Part shown: positions 1 through 5,346 of the stretch, piece after piece | Numbering within the stretch: the stretch's first letter is position 1 | Layout: each line of letters starts with the position of its first letter | NCBI GenBank assembly: GCA_003647435.1 | Contig: QMMV01000163.1 | Coordinates: 1-5,371 of the forward strand | Direction: 5' to 3' | Source: Deltaproteobacteria bacterium | GTDB lineage: Bacteria > Desulfobacterota > Desulfobacteria > Desulfobacterales > C00003060 | Length of the DNA: 5,371 bases | Translations under genes and position numbers: made by a program | The notes under the pieces: generated by a model | Databases searched by the model: none | Told to the model about the DNA's origin: nothing | The model's input: only the letters and a program-made list of their open reading frames with translations

Positions 1-10
1 GCAAAGTTCA

Positions 11-50
11 CCCCGTTAAATAGGAGTTCCCTTTGGGAAATTTAACGGGG
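11..50. repeat. Perfect compound inverted repeat with a one-sided AGGAG bulge
   Basis: The outer arms CCCCGTTAAAT (11-21) and ATTTAACGGGG (40-50) pair perfectly. The inner arms TTCCC (27-31) and GGGAA (35-39) continue the same helix around a TTT loop. Only AGGAG (22-26) is left unpaired, on the 5' side. The result is a 16-bp helix with a 5-nt bulge. The bulge matches a Shine-Dalgarno core, but no start codon follows at a usable distance, so translation from it is not supported. Confidence 0.65.
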
Positions 51-72
51 AGAGCGGCCCACAGCAGCGGGC

Positions 73-118
73 AAATCCCAAACTGTTTGAGGCCGTGAGG
101 CCCTGTTTTTTGGGATTT
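73..118. repeat. Inverted repeat with nested GGCC hairpin and T-run
   Basis: AAATCCCAAA (73-82) pairs perfectly with TTTGGGATTT (109-118). Inside lies a second hairpin, GGCC (91-94) and GGCC (99-102) around GTGA, followed after CTG by six T (106-111). The inner hairpin plus T-run resembles a weak intrinsic terminator on the + strand. The outer stem takes up part of the same T-run, so the two structures exclude each other, as in terminator/antiterminator pairs. With only a 4-bp inner stem, terminator activity is doubtful. Confidence 0.5.
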
Positions 119-205
119 AGCGAGCAAGCCCATGGATGGGTCAAAAAGTTCATACAAAGGAGTGGAAAAGGGGTTGTGCAAAGGTCTCGCTAAGCTGAAC
201 GAGAC

Positions 206-365
206 AGCGTGGGTTGTTTTGGCTGTGGCCCTTTGTCATGAGGTATTCTAGTCGGAAAGCAAGAAGGTAACTGTTCAGATGCAGATTCATGCAGATGAGC
301 AAGGGGATAGGTTGGGATTACAGTTTAAATGAAGAGGGGATTAGTGAGCTGGCTTTTCAGATTTT
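206..365. other. Non-coding upstream region with 10-nt-period direct repeat
   Basis: No gene is seen in this stretch. A 12-codon ATG frame at 329-367 ends before the next gene and looks accidental. The only structure I see is ATGCAGAT at 279-286 and again at 289-296, one helical turn apart. It lies 82 nt ahead of the start of the HD-domain gene, and a partial copy CAGAT sits at 276-280. This spacing would suit a regulator that binds one face of the DNA. No convincing -35/-10 pair was found. Confidence 0.35.
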
Positions 366-377
366 GAGAGGGTGCCG

Positions 378-956
378 TTGATACCAGCAAGAGAAGAATG
401 TTTCGAGTTGATCCGCAAATACGAGATGTTTCCACATATCGTGCGCCACACCAGGGTTGTGACGGATGTAGCCCTGTTCATTGCCCACAAGTTGAATGAT
501 TCTGGCCAGCACCTTGACATTGCCCTGGTGGAAGCGGGGGCGTTGCTCCATGACATAACAAAAACCATATCCATCACAACCGGAGAAGACCATGCACAAA
601 CCGGATACGAACTCATTGTCTCTCTTGGGTATCCTGAAGTGGCCGATATTGTTCGTCAACATGTCCGCCTCGGTCCTGTAAAATATGATCCGGATGTAGT
701 GACGGAGGCGGAACTTGTAAACTATGCAGACAAACGTGTAAAACACGATAAAGTAGTCAGCCTCAAAGATCGTTTCACCGATATTCGGAAGAGATATAAA
801 AACAAATTCGCGGGGCTCCGGGTTCCCTTTGACGTAATCGAACAGGAGACACAAGTGCTCGAGAAGAAGATCTTCTCAAAGATCGATATTTCTCCCGAGG
901 AAATCAATAGGATTTTTTCTGAGAGTGGTTCAGGAAAAGAGGCGAGGTTTTTTTAA
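378..956 (+). CDS. HD-domain (HDIG-type) metal-dependent phosphohydrolase
   Basis: The 192-residue protein belongs to the HD superfamily of metal-dependent phosphohydrolases. Numbered from a GTG at 372, the metal ligands appear as H26 (HTRVV), H60-D61 in the LLHDITK signature, H74 and H97, and D120 in NYADKRV. This order, H...HD...H...H...D, matches small HDIG proteins and resembles the YqeK-type nucleotide hydrolases, which also have one compact HD domain. The C-terminal 70 residues are charged and helical. Substrate is unknown; a nucleotide or cyclic nucleotide is typical for the superfamily. I chose TTG 378 because GAGG (368-371) lies 6 nt ahead of it, while GTG 372 touches that motif directly; an in-frame stop at 345-347 excludes a longer form. 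The gene converges on the PIN-like gene and shares its last 4 nt. The HD call is firm, the role is not. Confidence 0.85.
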   Translation: MIPAREECFELIRKYEMFPHIVRHTRVVTDVALFIAHKLNDSGQHLDIALVEAGALLHDITKTISITTGEDHAQTGYELIVSLGYPEVADIVRQHVRLGPVKYDPDVVTEAELVNYADKRVKHDKVVSLKDRFTDIRKRYKNKFAGLRVPFDVIEQETQVLEKKIFSKIDISPEEINRIFSESGSGKEARFF

Positions 957-2236
957 TCAGGCCAGATACCTTCTTTCATGGCATTCATGATCTGGTCATA
1001 CTCGTCGATGCTGTAGATTCTTGTATCGAACTTAGCATCCAGCCTCAGCGTGTCTCTGACAATACCGGTCATTCTGGAGTTGAGGATCATGATATCCGTA
1101 TATGGTAGAAGATATGATATGATGTTAATGTCTGCAGGGCCAGCAAGTTTTCCTGGATACCCTGCGTGATAGACTGAGAACGCATTCCAGATATCCCGTT
1201 TGATCGCAAAAGCCGGCAGAGCTGTGAAATGTTCAGACTCGTAAAAGGCTGTCAGGCCTTCGATTCCTTCTGGTTCTCCGCCATACTGGTTCCAAAGGGC
1301 CACTGCAAGGTCAGTTTTCTGGCCTGCCCAAAAGCCGCTGATGTGCTGCTGCGTTTGTCTTTTTTCTTTCTGTTTCTGATACTTCATGCCAAGCCTGACA
1401 AGGTCTCTCAGATGTCTTGTAGATTGCTGTTGTAGTTGTTGCTCATCTCTTTCAGAGGCTTGATCATATCTAATCCTCAGACGTGTTGAAGAACAACCGG
1501 AACGGGGTTCCTCGATCGCTCTTTCACCTATTTTCTCCGGGATGGACGGGATGCTGTCGAACACAATAAATGGACATTCTCTCCTAATTGTATCAACAGT
1601 TTCCTTGTAGAAGGCGTCCTTCCAGAACTTTCGACAGGCTATATGTTTGTTCCCGTTTATGAAGCTGCGTAGAGCCCTGAAAACCTGGAAATCCTCTATA
1701 GCCTGGCTGTGCCTGAACGATAGCCCATGAGAAAGCCTGCGCATGACCTCTATGGCTCTGCCGGAATGCGGGCCTGCCTGGTACAAGGCTTCAGTATAAA
1801 AGCTGTTTTCAGGGTAGATAATCTTTCCTGCCTTGACTAAAGTTAGGATTTTATCATACAAGGCCTCAGTGTAAGCTGCGTAGGGGTGAGAGACTGCCTG
1901 GCCAAGAGCGTGCCTCATTATGTTTTCAAGTACAGTAATATCGAGAAAAAGAACAGGTAAAGGACACCGCTCTCCCCGTACCATGCAAAGCTTTCGACTG
2001 AGTCCTTTTTTCTGTCTGCCTTCGGGAAGAGAGTCAATTTTTTCTTCTATGCTGGCTTCCATTTGATCAAAGATCTCATCGGCATAGGCCCGCGTCTCGT
2101 TGTCAAGTCGGTTGTAATGGGCAACTATGTATTCGTAAAACCTATCCCAGACCTCAGCCGACATCTGGTTACCCTTGGGTTGAATCCCCTTAGATACCTT
2201 TTCAAGGTATTGCTTTATCTCTTGATTGCCGATCAT
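953..2236 (-). CDS. Uncharacterised protein with a putative divided PIN-like nuclease domain
   Basis: I do not recognise a named family for this 427-residue protein. The ATG is well placed: AGGAAGG (complement of 2243-2249) lies 6 nt ahead. Residues 1-95 are charged and helical. Then comes FLDITVLENI (D99) followed by KAGKIIYPENSFYTEAL (E149). Near the C terminus is PADINIISYLLPYTDIMILN (D369, D381, N386), then a strand-like RIYSIDEYDQ. This order (LD near the start, a 'lv..gkii.P....E' block, then 'DI..is.yLPY.D...' and a final acidic strand) is how PIN-like RNase folds look. Here a helical insertion of about 200 residues, including a Q/K-rich coiled-coil-like stretch at 255-300, separates the halves. 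The third acid expected near 386 is Asn. No signal peptide or membrane segment is seen. It may be transcribed with the usp gene 190 nt upstream. The gene is near certain; the fold is inference. Confidence 0.8.
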   Translation of the reverse strand: MIGNQEIKQYLEKVSKGIQPKGNQMSAEVWDRFYEYIVAHYNRLDNETRAYADEIFDQMEASIEEKIDSLPEGRQKKGLSRKLCMVRGERCPLPVLFLDITVLENIMRHALGQAVSHPYAAYTEALYDKILTLVKAGKIIYPENSFYTEALYQAGPHSGRAIEVMRRLSHGLSFRHSQAIEDFQVFRALRSFINGNKHIACRKFWKDAFYKETVDTIRRECPFIVFDSIPSIPEKIGERAIEEPRSGCSSTRLRIRYDQASERDEQQLQQQSTRHLRDLVRLGMKYQKQKEKRQTQQHISGFWAGQKTDLAVALWNQYGGEPEGIEGLTAFYESEHFTALPAFAIKRDIWNAFSVYHAGYPGKLAGPADINIISYLLPYTDIMILNSRMTGIVRDTLRLDAKFDTRIYSIDEYDQIMNAMKEGIWPD

Positions 2237-2320
2237 AGAAAGCCTTCCTGCTGCTTGGGTTATTCCGGGGGAAGTCTGAAGCGAGACCTGTGTTGTGCTA
2301 GCTGAAGATTACATGTTCCC

Positions 2321-2336
2321 ACCGTGAACGGACGGT
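2321..2336. repeat. Short inverted repeat between the usp and PIN-like genes
   Basis: ACCGT (2321-2325) and ACGGT (2332-2336) can form a 5-bp stem with a 6-nt loop in the 190-nt gap (2237-2426) between the two minus-strand genes. No T-run follows on either strand, so it is not a convincing terminator. It could be a small operator or chance. I found no good promoter in the gap, which leaves read-through from the usp gene possible. Confidence 0.2.
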
Positions 2337-2426
2337 CTGAATAGTAACAGGAAAAGCGGCAGAAAGGTGAGGCAGGAGCTTAGCCTTTTAGTGGAATCTC
2401 TATTTCAGTGAGTAGTTCGTGAGGGG

Positions 2427-3452
2427 CTAATTCACTATCCAGACAGCTTTTTCCTTTTCCAGCATGATCACTTTTTTTGTCACTCTCCCCATAGGGAATT
2501 CTTCTACTTTTGAAAGTCCTCTCCGTCCCAGGACTATTGTTCCGCAGCCTCTCTTTTTAGCTTCCTCGGTAATGGTCGCTGCCCGGCTTGCAACTTCTGA
2601 AACGATCTGTGTCTTTATCTTGTTAGGGGGCACATCCCTTTGCTGAAGTTTTTTTGTGGCTACTTCAAAGACGGATTCCATTTTTTCCCGCGCTTTCATG
2701 AGCTCCTTTTTTGCCATTGCAGTGAACCCGATTTCGTCTTCAGAAAGCTCTTCCCGAGACAATTCACCGGCAGGGAGACCTCGAATAACATGGAGCAAAA
2801 GGAACTCTTTATCCGGCGCCCCAAAAAAATCAGCGGCAAAGTCCAAGGCTCGCATTGCTCCGTCAGAGGTGTCCATAGCTACCAGGATCCCCTTTGGATC
2901 GGAATGGTCTCCCACAAGGCATAAAGGGATGTGGTAAAGGCGGTTTGTTATCTTGTCGGCCACACTTCCAAGGATCAAGTCTTTCAATGTGCTTGCTCCC
3001 TTGCGTCCCACTACCGCCGCTGCGTATTCTTCTTGAACTTCCTCTAAGATATCACGGGCAACACCAGCTTTCGGACTTCTTACTTCAACAGATACAGAAT
3101 CTTCCGAATATCCTGACCTTCTAAAAGGCTTGATGGCACGTTCCATAAAATCCTGCATTTCCCTTTTTTGCTGTAATTCCCAGACACGATCGCCGCCGAA
3201 TTTGTACCGCAGTCCTGGGCTTTTTTCTATATCCCAAAGGCTTTCGGGAATGTCGCTGGCAAGATGGAAGAGAATTATCTTCGCCCGGCCTGCAGGGATA
3301 GCCTCCGAAACATACCGCACTATTTTGGAAGCGTATTCTGAAAGATCTATGGCAACCAATATCTTTTTTTCAGTTTCTTTAGCATAATCTCTGATCAATT
3401 CCTTTTCGGATGTCCTTATTCCGACAATAGCCTCCGTTTTTTCTGTTGCCAT
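2427..3452 (-). CDS. Tandem-domain universal stress protein (UspA family)
   Basis: This 341-residue cytoplasmic protein has two Usp domains in series, at about residues 29-180 and 187-340. Each opens with the expected strand and acidic residue: ILVAIDLS (D36) and ILVAMDTSDG (D194). Domain 1 has the full nucleotide motif G-2x-G-9x-G-S (G149, G152, G162, S163). Domain 2 keeps the glycines (G309, G312, G322), but R323 replaces the usual Ser/Thr. Tandem Usp proteins bind ATP or other nucleotides and act in stress survival; the exact partner is unknown. The roughly 28 charged N-terminal residues precede the first strand. The ATG start has a strong ribosome site, AAAGGAGAT (complement of 3458-3466). 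The gene faces away from the vor genes across about 500 nt and may lead a unit with the PIN-like gene downstream. Confidence 0.93.
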   Translation of the reverse strand: MATEKTEAIVGIRTSEKELIRDYAKETEKKILVAIDLSEYASKIVRYVSEAIPAGRAKIILFHLASDIPESLWDIEKSPGLRYKFGGDRVWELQQKREMQDFMERAIKPFRRSGYSEDSVSVEVRSPKAGVARDILEEVQEEYAAAVVGRKGASTLKDLILGSVADKITNRLYHIPLCLVGDHSDPKGILVAMDTSDGAMRALDFAADFFGAPDKEFLLLHVIRGLPAGELSREELSEDEIGFTAMAKKELMKAREKMESVFEVATKKLQQRDVPPNKIKTQIVSEVASRAATITEEAKKRGCGTIVLGRRGLSKVEEFPMGRVTKKVIMLEKEKAVWIVN

Positions 3453-3525
3453 GTTTCATCTCCTTTTGTGAATTGATATTGATAGTGATGCGAAGATCCT
3501 GTTTCCTGTAACATATAATCTTGAT

Positions 3526-3556
3526 ATTAGATACACAAGATCCGCTTATCTGTCAA
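3526..3556 (-). promoter_or_regulatory. Sigma70-type promoter candidate for the usp gene
   Basis: On the minus strand a perfect TTGACA (complement of 3551-3556) is followed 19 nt later by TCTAAT (complement of 3526-3531), 5 of 6 to TATAAT. At the ideal 17-nt spacing the hexamer is TATCTA, a poorer match. Transcription would start near 3520, leaving a leader of about 65-70 nt before the usp start codon. Confidence 0.45.
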
Positions 3557-3581
3557 GCAAAAAACAAGCCAGTGTGAAAGC

Positions 3582-3609
3582 TAATTTAATGTTTAGGAAT
3601 TTCTACAAC
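3582..3609 (+). repeat. 28-nt exact direct repeat, copy 1
   Basis: The 28 bases, starting TAATTTAATG and ending CTACAAC, are identical to 5344-5371. The sequence 5' of the two copies is unrelated, so the left boundary is sharp at the first T. Copy 2 is cut off by the window end, so the right boundary is unknown. Just after copy 1, TTGAGA completes an imperfect inverted repeat with TCTACAA. Confidence 0.9.
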
Positions 3610-3785
3610 CCGTTGAGATTATAGTCATTTATTTGCGTTCTTGCACACTCGATCCGGGACTGATGGAATATCGAATATTGGAATGATGGAAAAAATAAAA
3701 ATCCTTTTGTTCCCGTTATGAGCGCAAGCTTCACTACGTGTCCATTGTTCCAGTATTCCAATCGTGAGCGAAGCGAGCTAATTTA
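3582..3785. repeat. MITE-like palindromic intergenic segment
   Basis: This non-coding segment begins with the 28-nt repeat that recurs at the window end. AGCTAATTTA occurs at 3579-3588 and again at 3776-3785, so the segment is flanked by a 10-nt direct repeat. Inside are an imperfect inverted repeat (ATTGGAATGATGGAA at 3677-3691 against TTCCAGTATTCCAAT at 3748-3762, 13 of 15 paired), a small stem AATAT/ATATT (3667-3679) and TGATGGAA twice (3661-3668, 3684-3691). No transposase is present. It may be a miniature non-autonomous element or dispersed repeat. The right edge is a guess. Confidence 0.45.
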
Positions 3786-3885
3786 CTTGCAGGCAGCAAG
3801 CACGGCGGCTCGCCGGCTACCAGGCGGAGTTCCTGAAATAACCCGACGGTTGAAATTGCCGGGAGACATAAAGTTAGAAATCTGC

Positions 3886-3914
3886 TTGACAACAAGGTGG
3901 AAGCAGGATAGCAA
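3886..3914 (+). promoter_or_regulatory. Promoter candidate for the vorDB genes
   Basis: A perfect TTGACA (3886-3891) is followed after 17 nt by TAGCAA (3909-3914), a weak -10 with 3 of 6 matches. The implied start near 3921 leaves a leader of about 30 nt that includes the GAAGGGA ribosome site at 3937-3943. It fits the short ferredoxin start at 3952. The poor -10 keeps confidence low; an activator or another sigma factor is possible. Confidence 0.3.
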
Positions 3915-3951
3915 GATAGTTCTTAGCAAGGACTTTGAAGGGAATTTCTAT

Positions 3952-4179
3952 TTGAGCAAAGGATTCATCAAAATTAAAAGGGACGTGTGCAAGGGGTGCG
4001 GGCTTTGCATTTCGGCCTGTCCCAAGGGGTGTATCCGCGCAAGCAAGAGGCTCAACATCAAAGGGTACTATCCGGCCGAGTATGTCGAAGATGGAAAGGG
4101 GAATGCCCATGAATGTACTGGATGCGCTCTTTGTGCCATAATGTGTCCTGATGTTGCCATCGAGGTGTTTCGTGGATAA
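3952..4179 (+). CDS. vorD: 2-oxoacid:ferredoxin oxidoreductase, ferredoxin-like delta subunit (VorD/KorD type)
   Basis: This 75-residue protein carries two [4Fe-4S] clusters that pass electrons from the oxidoreductase active site to external ferredoxin. Motif 1 has C13, C16, C19 and C23 (CKGCGLCISACP). Motif 2 has C55, C58, C61 and C65 (CTGCALCAIMCP). An extra C27 follows the first motif. The stretch RLNIKGYYPAEY between the motifs is typical of the delta subunit in KorDABC/VorDABC complexes, whose usual length is about 70-80 residues. I chose TTG 3952 because GAAGGGA (3937-3943) lies 8 nt ahead and the length fits. The frame stays open upstream to an ATG at 3718, giving 153 residues, but that extension runs through palindromic intergenic sequence and a promoter candidate and does not look like protein. 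The gene overlaps vorB by 8 nt, implying coupled translation. Confidence 0.88.
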   Translation: MSKGFIKIKRDVCKGCGLCISACPKGCIRASKRLNIKGYYPAEYVEDGKGNAHECTGCALCAIMCPDVAIEVFRG

Positions 4180-5242
4180 GCAATTGATGCGCGGAAGTCA
4201 TGTTGTCGCAGAGGCGGCGGTCAGGGCCGGATGCCGCTTTTATGCGGGCTATCCGATTACGCCTCAGAACGAGTTGACTGAGTATATGGCTACCCGGTTT
4301 AGTAAATTGGAAGATGCTGCCTTCATTCAGGCTGAGAGTGAACTTGCTGCCATCAACATGGTGATGGGGGCAAGCATGACAGGTATTCGCGCAATGACGT
4401 CATCTTCAAGTCCGGGGATCAGCCTGAAACAGGAAGGGATCTCGTACATGGCCGGTATGGAACTGCCTGCCGTCGTGGTAAACATGATGCGCGGGGGGCC
4501 CGGGCTTGGAAATATCGCCCCAAGTCAGCAGGATTACTTTCAGGCTACAAGGGGGGGAGGGCATGGAGGGTATCGAACCATAGTGCTGGCTCCTTCTTCG
4601 GGACAGGAGCTTGCTGTCCTCACCATGAAGGCGTTTGACCTGGCTGATGTATACCGCATGCCCGTTATCTTGTTAGGTGATGGCCTGATGGGCCAGATGA
4701 TGGAACCTGTGACGTTGCCGGAGCCTGTTGACCCTGCCATATTGCCTAAAAAGGATTGGGTCTTGGATGGTGCCGGTGGGAGGGAAAGTCGTCGTGTTAT
4801 TTCGCTGCTTCTTGACCCCCTCAAGTTGGAGCAGCATAACTGGAAATTGGCCAGGAAGTATGAGGCGATTTGCAAGTCTGAGCCTCGGTATGAGACCTAT
4901 CTTCTCAATGATGCTGCACTTGCTGTTGTGGCCTTCGGAACAGCAGCCCGCATTGCAAAAGGGGCGGTCAACCGTGTGCGCAAGGCTGGTTTGAAAGTGG
5001 GCCTTTTTCGTCCGATCACACTGTGGCCGTTTCCAGCAAAGGACCTCAAGGGGCTGACGCGTACCGTCAAACACATCCTGGTTTTTGAGATGAATTGCGG
5101 CCAGATGGTCGAAGATGTTAAATTAAGTGTTGGGGAACAAGCCACAGTCCACTTTTACGGCAGGCCGGCAGGGATTATACCTACCCCGCATGAACTCGCA
5201 GATGCTGCAAAGAAACTTTTTTATAAGTATAAGCTCGATTGA
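4172..5242 (+). CDS. vorB: 3-methyl-2-oxobutanoate (2-oxoacid):ferredoxin oxidoreductase alpha subunit, VorB type
   Basis: The 356-residue alpha subunit belongs to a CoA-acylating enzyme that oxidatively decarboxylates branched-chain or related 2-oxoacids in the cytoplasm and reduces ferredoxin. The N-terminal POR domain shows GYPITPQNEL (residues 26-35), MTSSSSPG (75-82, where relatives have TSGPG) and LLGDGLMGQ (167-175). The C-terminal PFOR-II-like domain shows FRPITLWPFP (278-287) and VFEMNCGQM (304-312). Length matches VorB (about 350-360). GTG 4172 is chosen: GAGGTG (4162-4167) sits 4 nt upstream and the resulting start, MDKQLMRGSHVVAEAA, fits family N termini, whereas ATG 4151 adds seven atypical residues. 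Substrate class (Vor versus Kor) cannot be settled from alpha alone. The beta and gamma genes expected next are absent from the remaining 129 nt. Confidence 0.93.
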   Translation: MDKQLMRGSHVVAEAAVRAGCRFYAGYPITPQNELTEYMATRFSKLEDAAFIQAESELAAINMVMGASMTGIRAMTSSSSPGISLKQEGISYMAGMELPAVVVNMMRGGPGLGNIAPSQQDYFQATRGGGHGGYRTIVLAPSSGQELAVLTMKAFDLADVYRMPVILLGDGLMGQMMEPVTLPEPVDPAILPKKDWVLDGAGGRESRRVISLLLDPLKLEQHNWKLARKYEAICKSEPRYETYLLNDAALAVVAFGTAARIAKGAVNRVRKAGLKVGLFRPITLWPFPAKDLKGLTRTVKHILVFEMNCGQMVEDVKLSVGEQATVHFYGRPAGIIPTPHELADAAKKLFYKYKLD

Positions 5243-5346
5243 TGACAACTACTCAGGACGTCACGTCCCCGGTTCAACGTTCACGGTTGATCGCTTTTAC
5301 CAGCTACCGAAACGGCAAGTTTCATCAATCGCAGCAATTTTCGTAA
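5242..5346 (+). CDS. Doubtful 34-codon frame overlapping the vorB stop; possible truncated gene start
   Basis: The ATG overlaps the vorB stop in TGATG, the geometry of a coupled downstream gene, which is where vorA is expected. The 34 codons (MTTTQDVTSPVQRSRL and on) show no CPGC TPP-subunit motif. The frame stops at TAA 5344-5346, the first three bases of the 28-nt repeat. It may be the remnant of a gene cut by an inserted repeat, or chance. No ribosome site was looked for beyond the coupling, and composition does not look strongly coding. Confidence 0.2.
   Translation: MTTTQDVTSPVQRSRLIAFTSYRNGKFHQSQQFS
5256..5268. repeat. 13-nt palindrome just after vorB
   Basis: GGACGT (5256-5261) and ACGTCC (5263-5268) are perfect inverted arms around a single C. 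It lies 13 nt after the vorB stop. With one central base it cannot form a good RNA hairpin, so a dimeric protein site is the more natural reading. No T-run follows, so it is not a terminator. Confidence 0.4.

Larger units (their letters stand above)
11..205. other. Cluster of five consecutive hairpins (dispersed palindromic element or structured RNA)
   Basis: Five inverted repeats follow one another with almost no space between the first three. Stem arms are 11-21/40-50, 57-60/69-72, 73-82/109-118, 129-132/137-140 and 184-189/200-205. The first, third and fifth stems are perfect over 11, 10 and 6 bp. No open reading frame of note crosses the block, and no tRNA or rRNA signature is visible. 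Two readings fit: a dispersed extragenic palindromic element of the kind common in desulfobacterial genomes, or a transcribed structured RNA. I recall similar palindromes in that group but cannot name a family, so this is pattern recognition only. It may also be the 3' or 5' end of something that lies mostly outside the window. Confidence 0.5.

Noticed and set aside
22..26. AGGAG as a ribosome binding site for a leader peptide
   Set aside because: No ATG, GTG or TTG at a usable distance opens a meaningful frame.
329..367. 12-codon frame ahead of the HD gene as a leader peptide
   Set aside because: It has no run of regulatory codons and no attenuator-like hairpin after it; it is most likely chance.
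357..854. 165-residue minus-strand frame opposite the HD gene
   Set aside because: It is antisense to a gene with clear HD motifs, is rich in Cys/Phe/Tyr without domain features, and has the look of a complementary-frame shadow.
2237..2426. Intrinsic terminator for the usp gene or promoter for the PIN-like gene
   Set aside because: I found no GC-rich stem with a T-run and no -35/-10 pair at proper spacing on the minus strand.
3591..3620. Resemblance to a Cas12a-type CRISPR repeat (AATTTCTAC followed by a G/T-rich return arm)
   Set aside because: The return arm lacks the exact GTAGAT of type V repeats, the only other copy is 1.76 kb away, and there are no regular spacers or cas genes.
3641..3669. 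TTGCAC-N17-TGGAAT as a plus-strand promoter
   Set aside because: Only 3 of 6 and 4 of 6 matches, inside a repeat-like segment; the TTGACA at 3886 is better placed for the vor genes.
4151..4171. ATG 4151 as the vorB start
   Set aside because: It adds seven residues not typical of the family, whereas GTG 4172 has a ribosome site and a matching N terminus.
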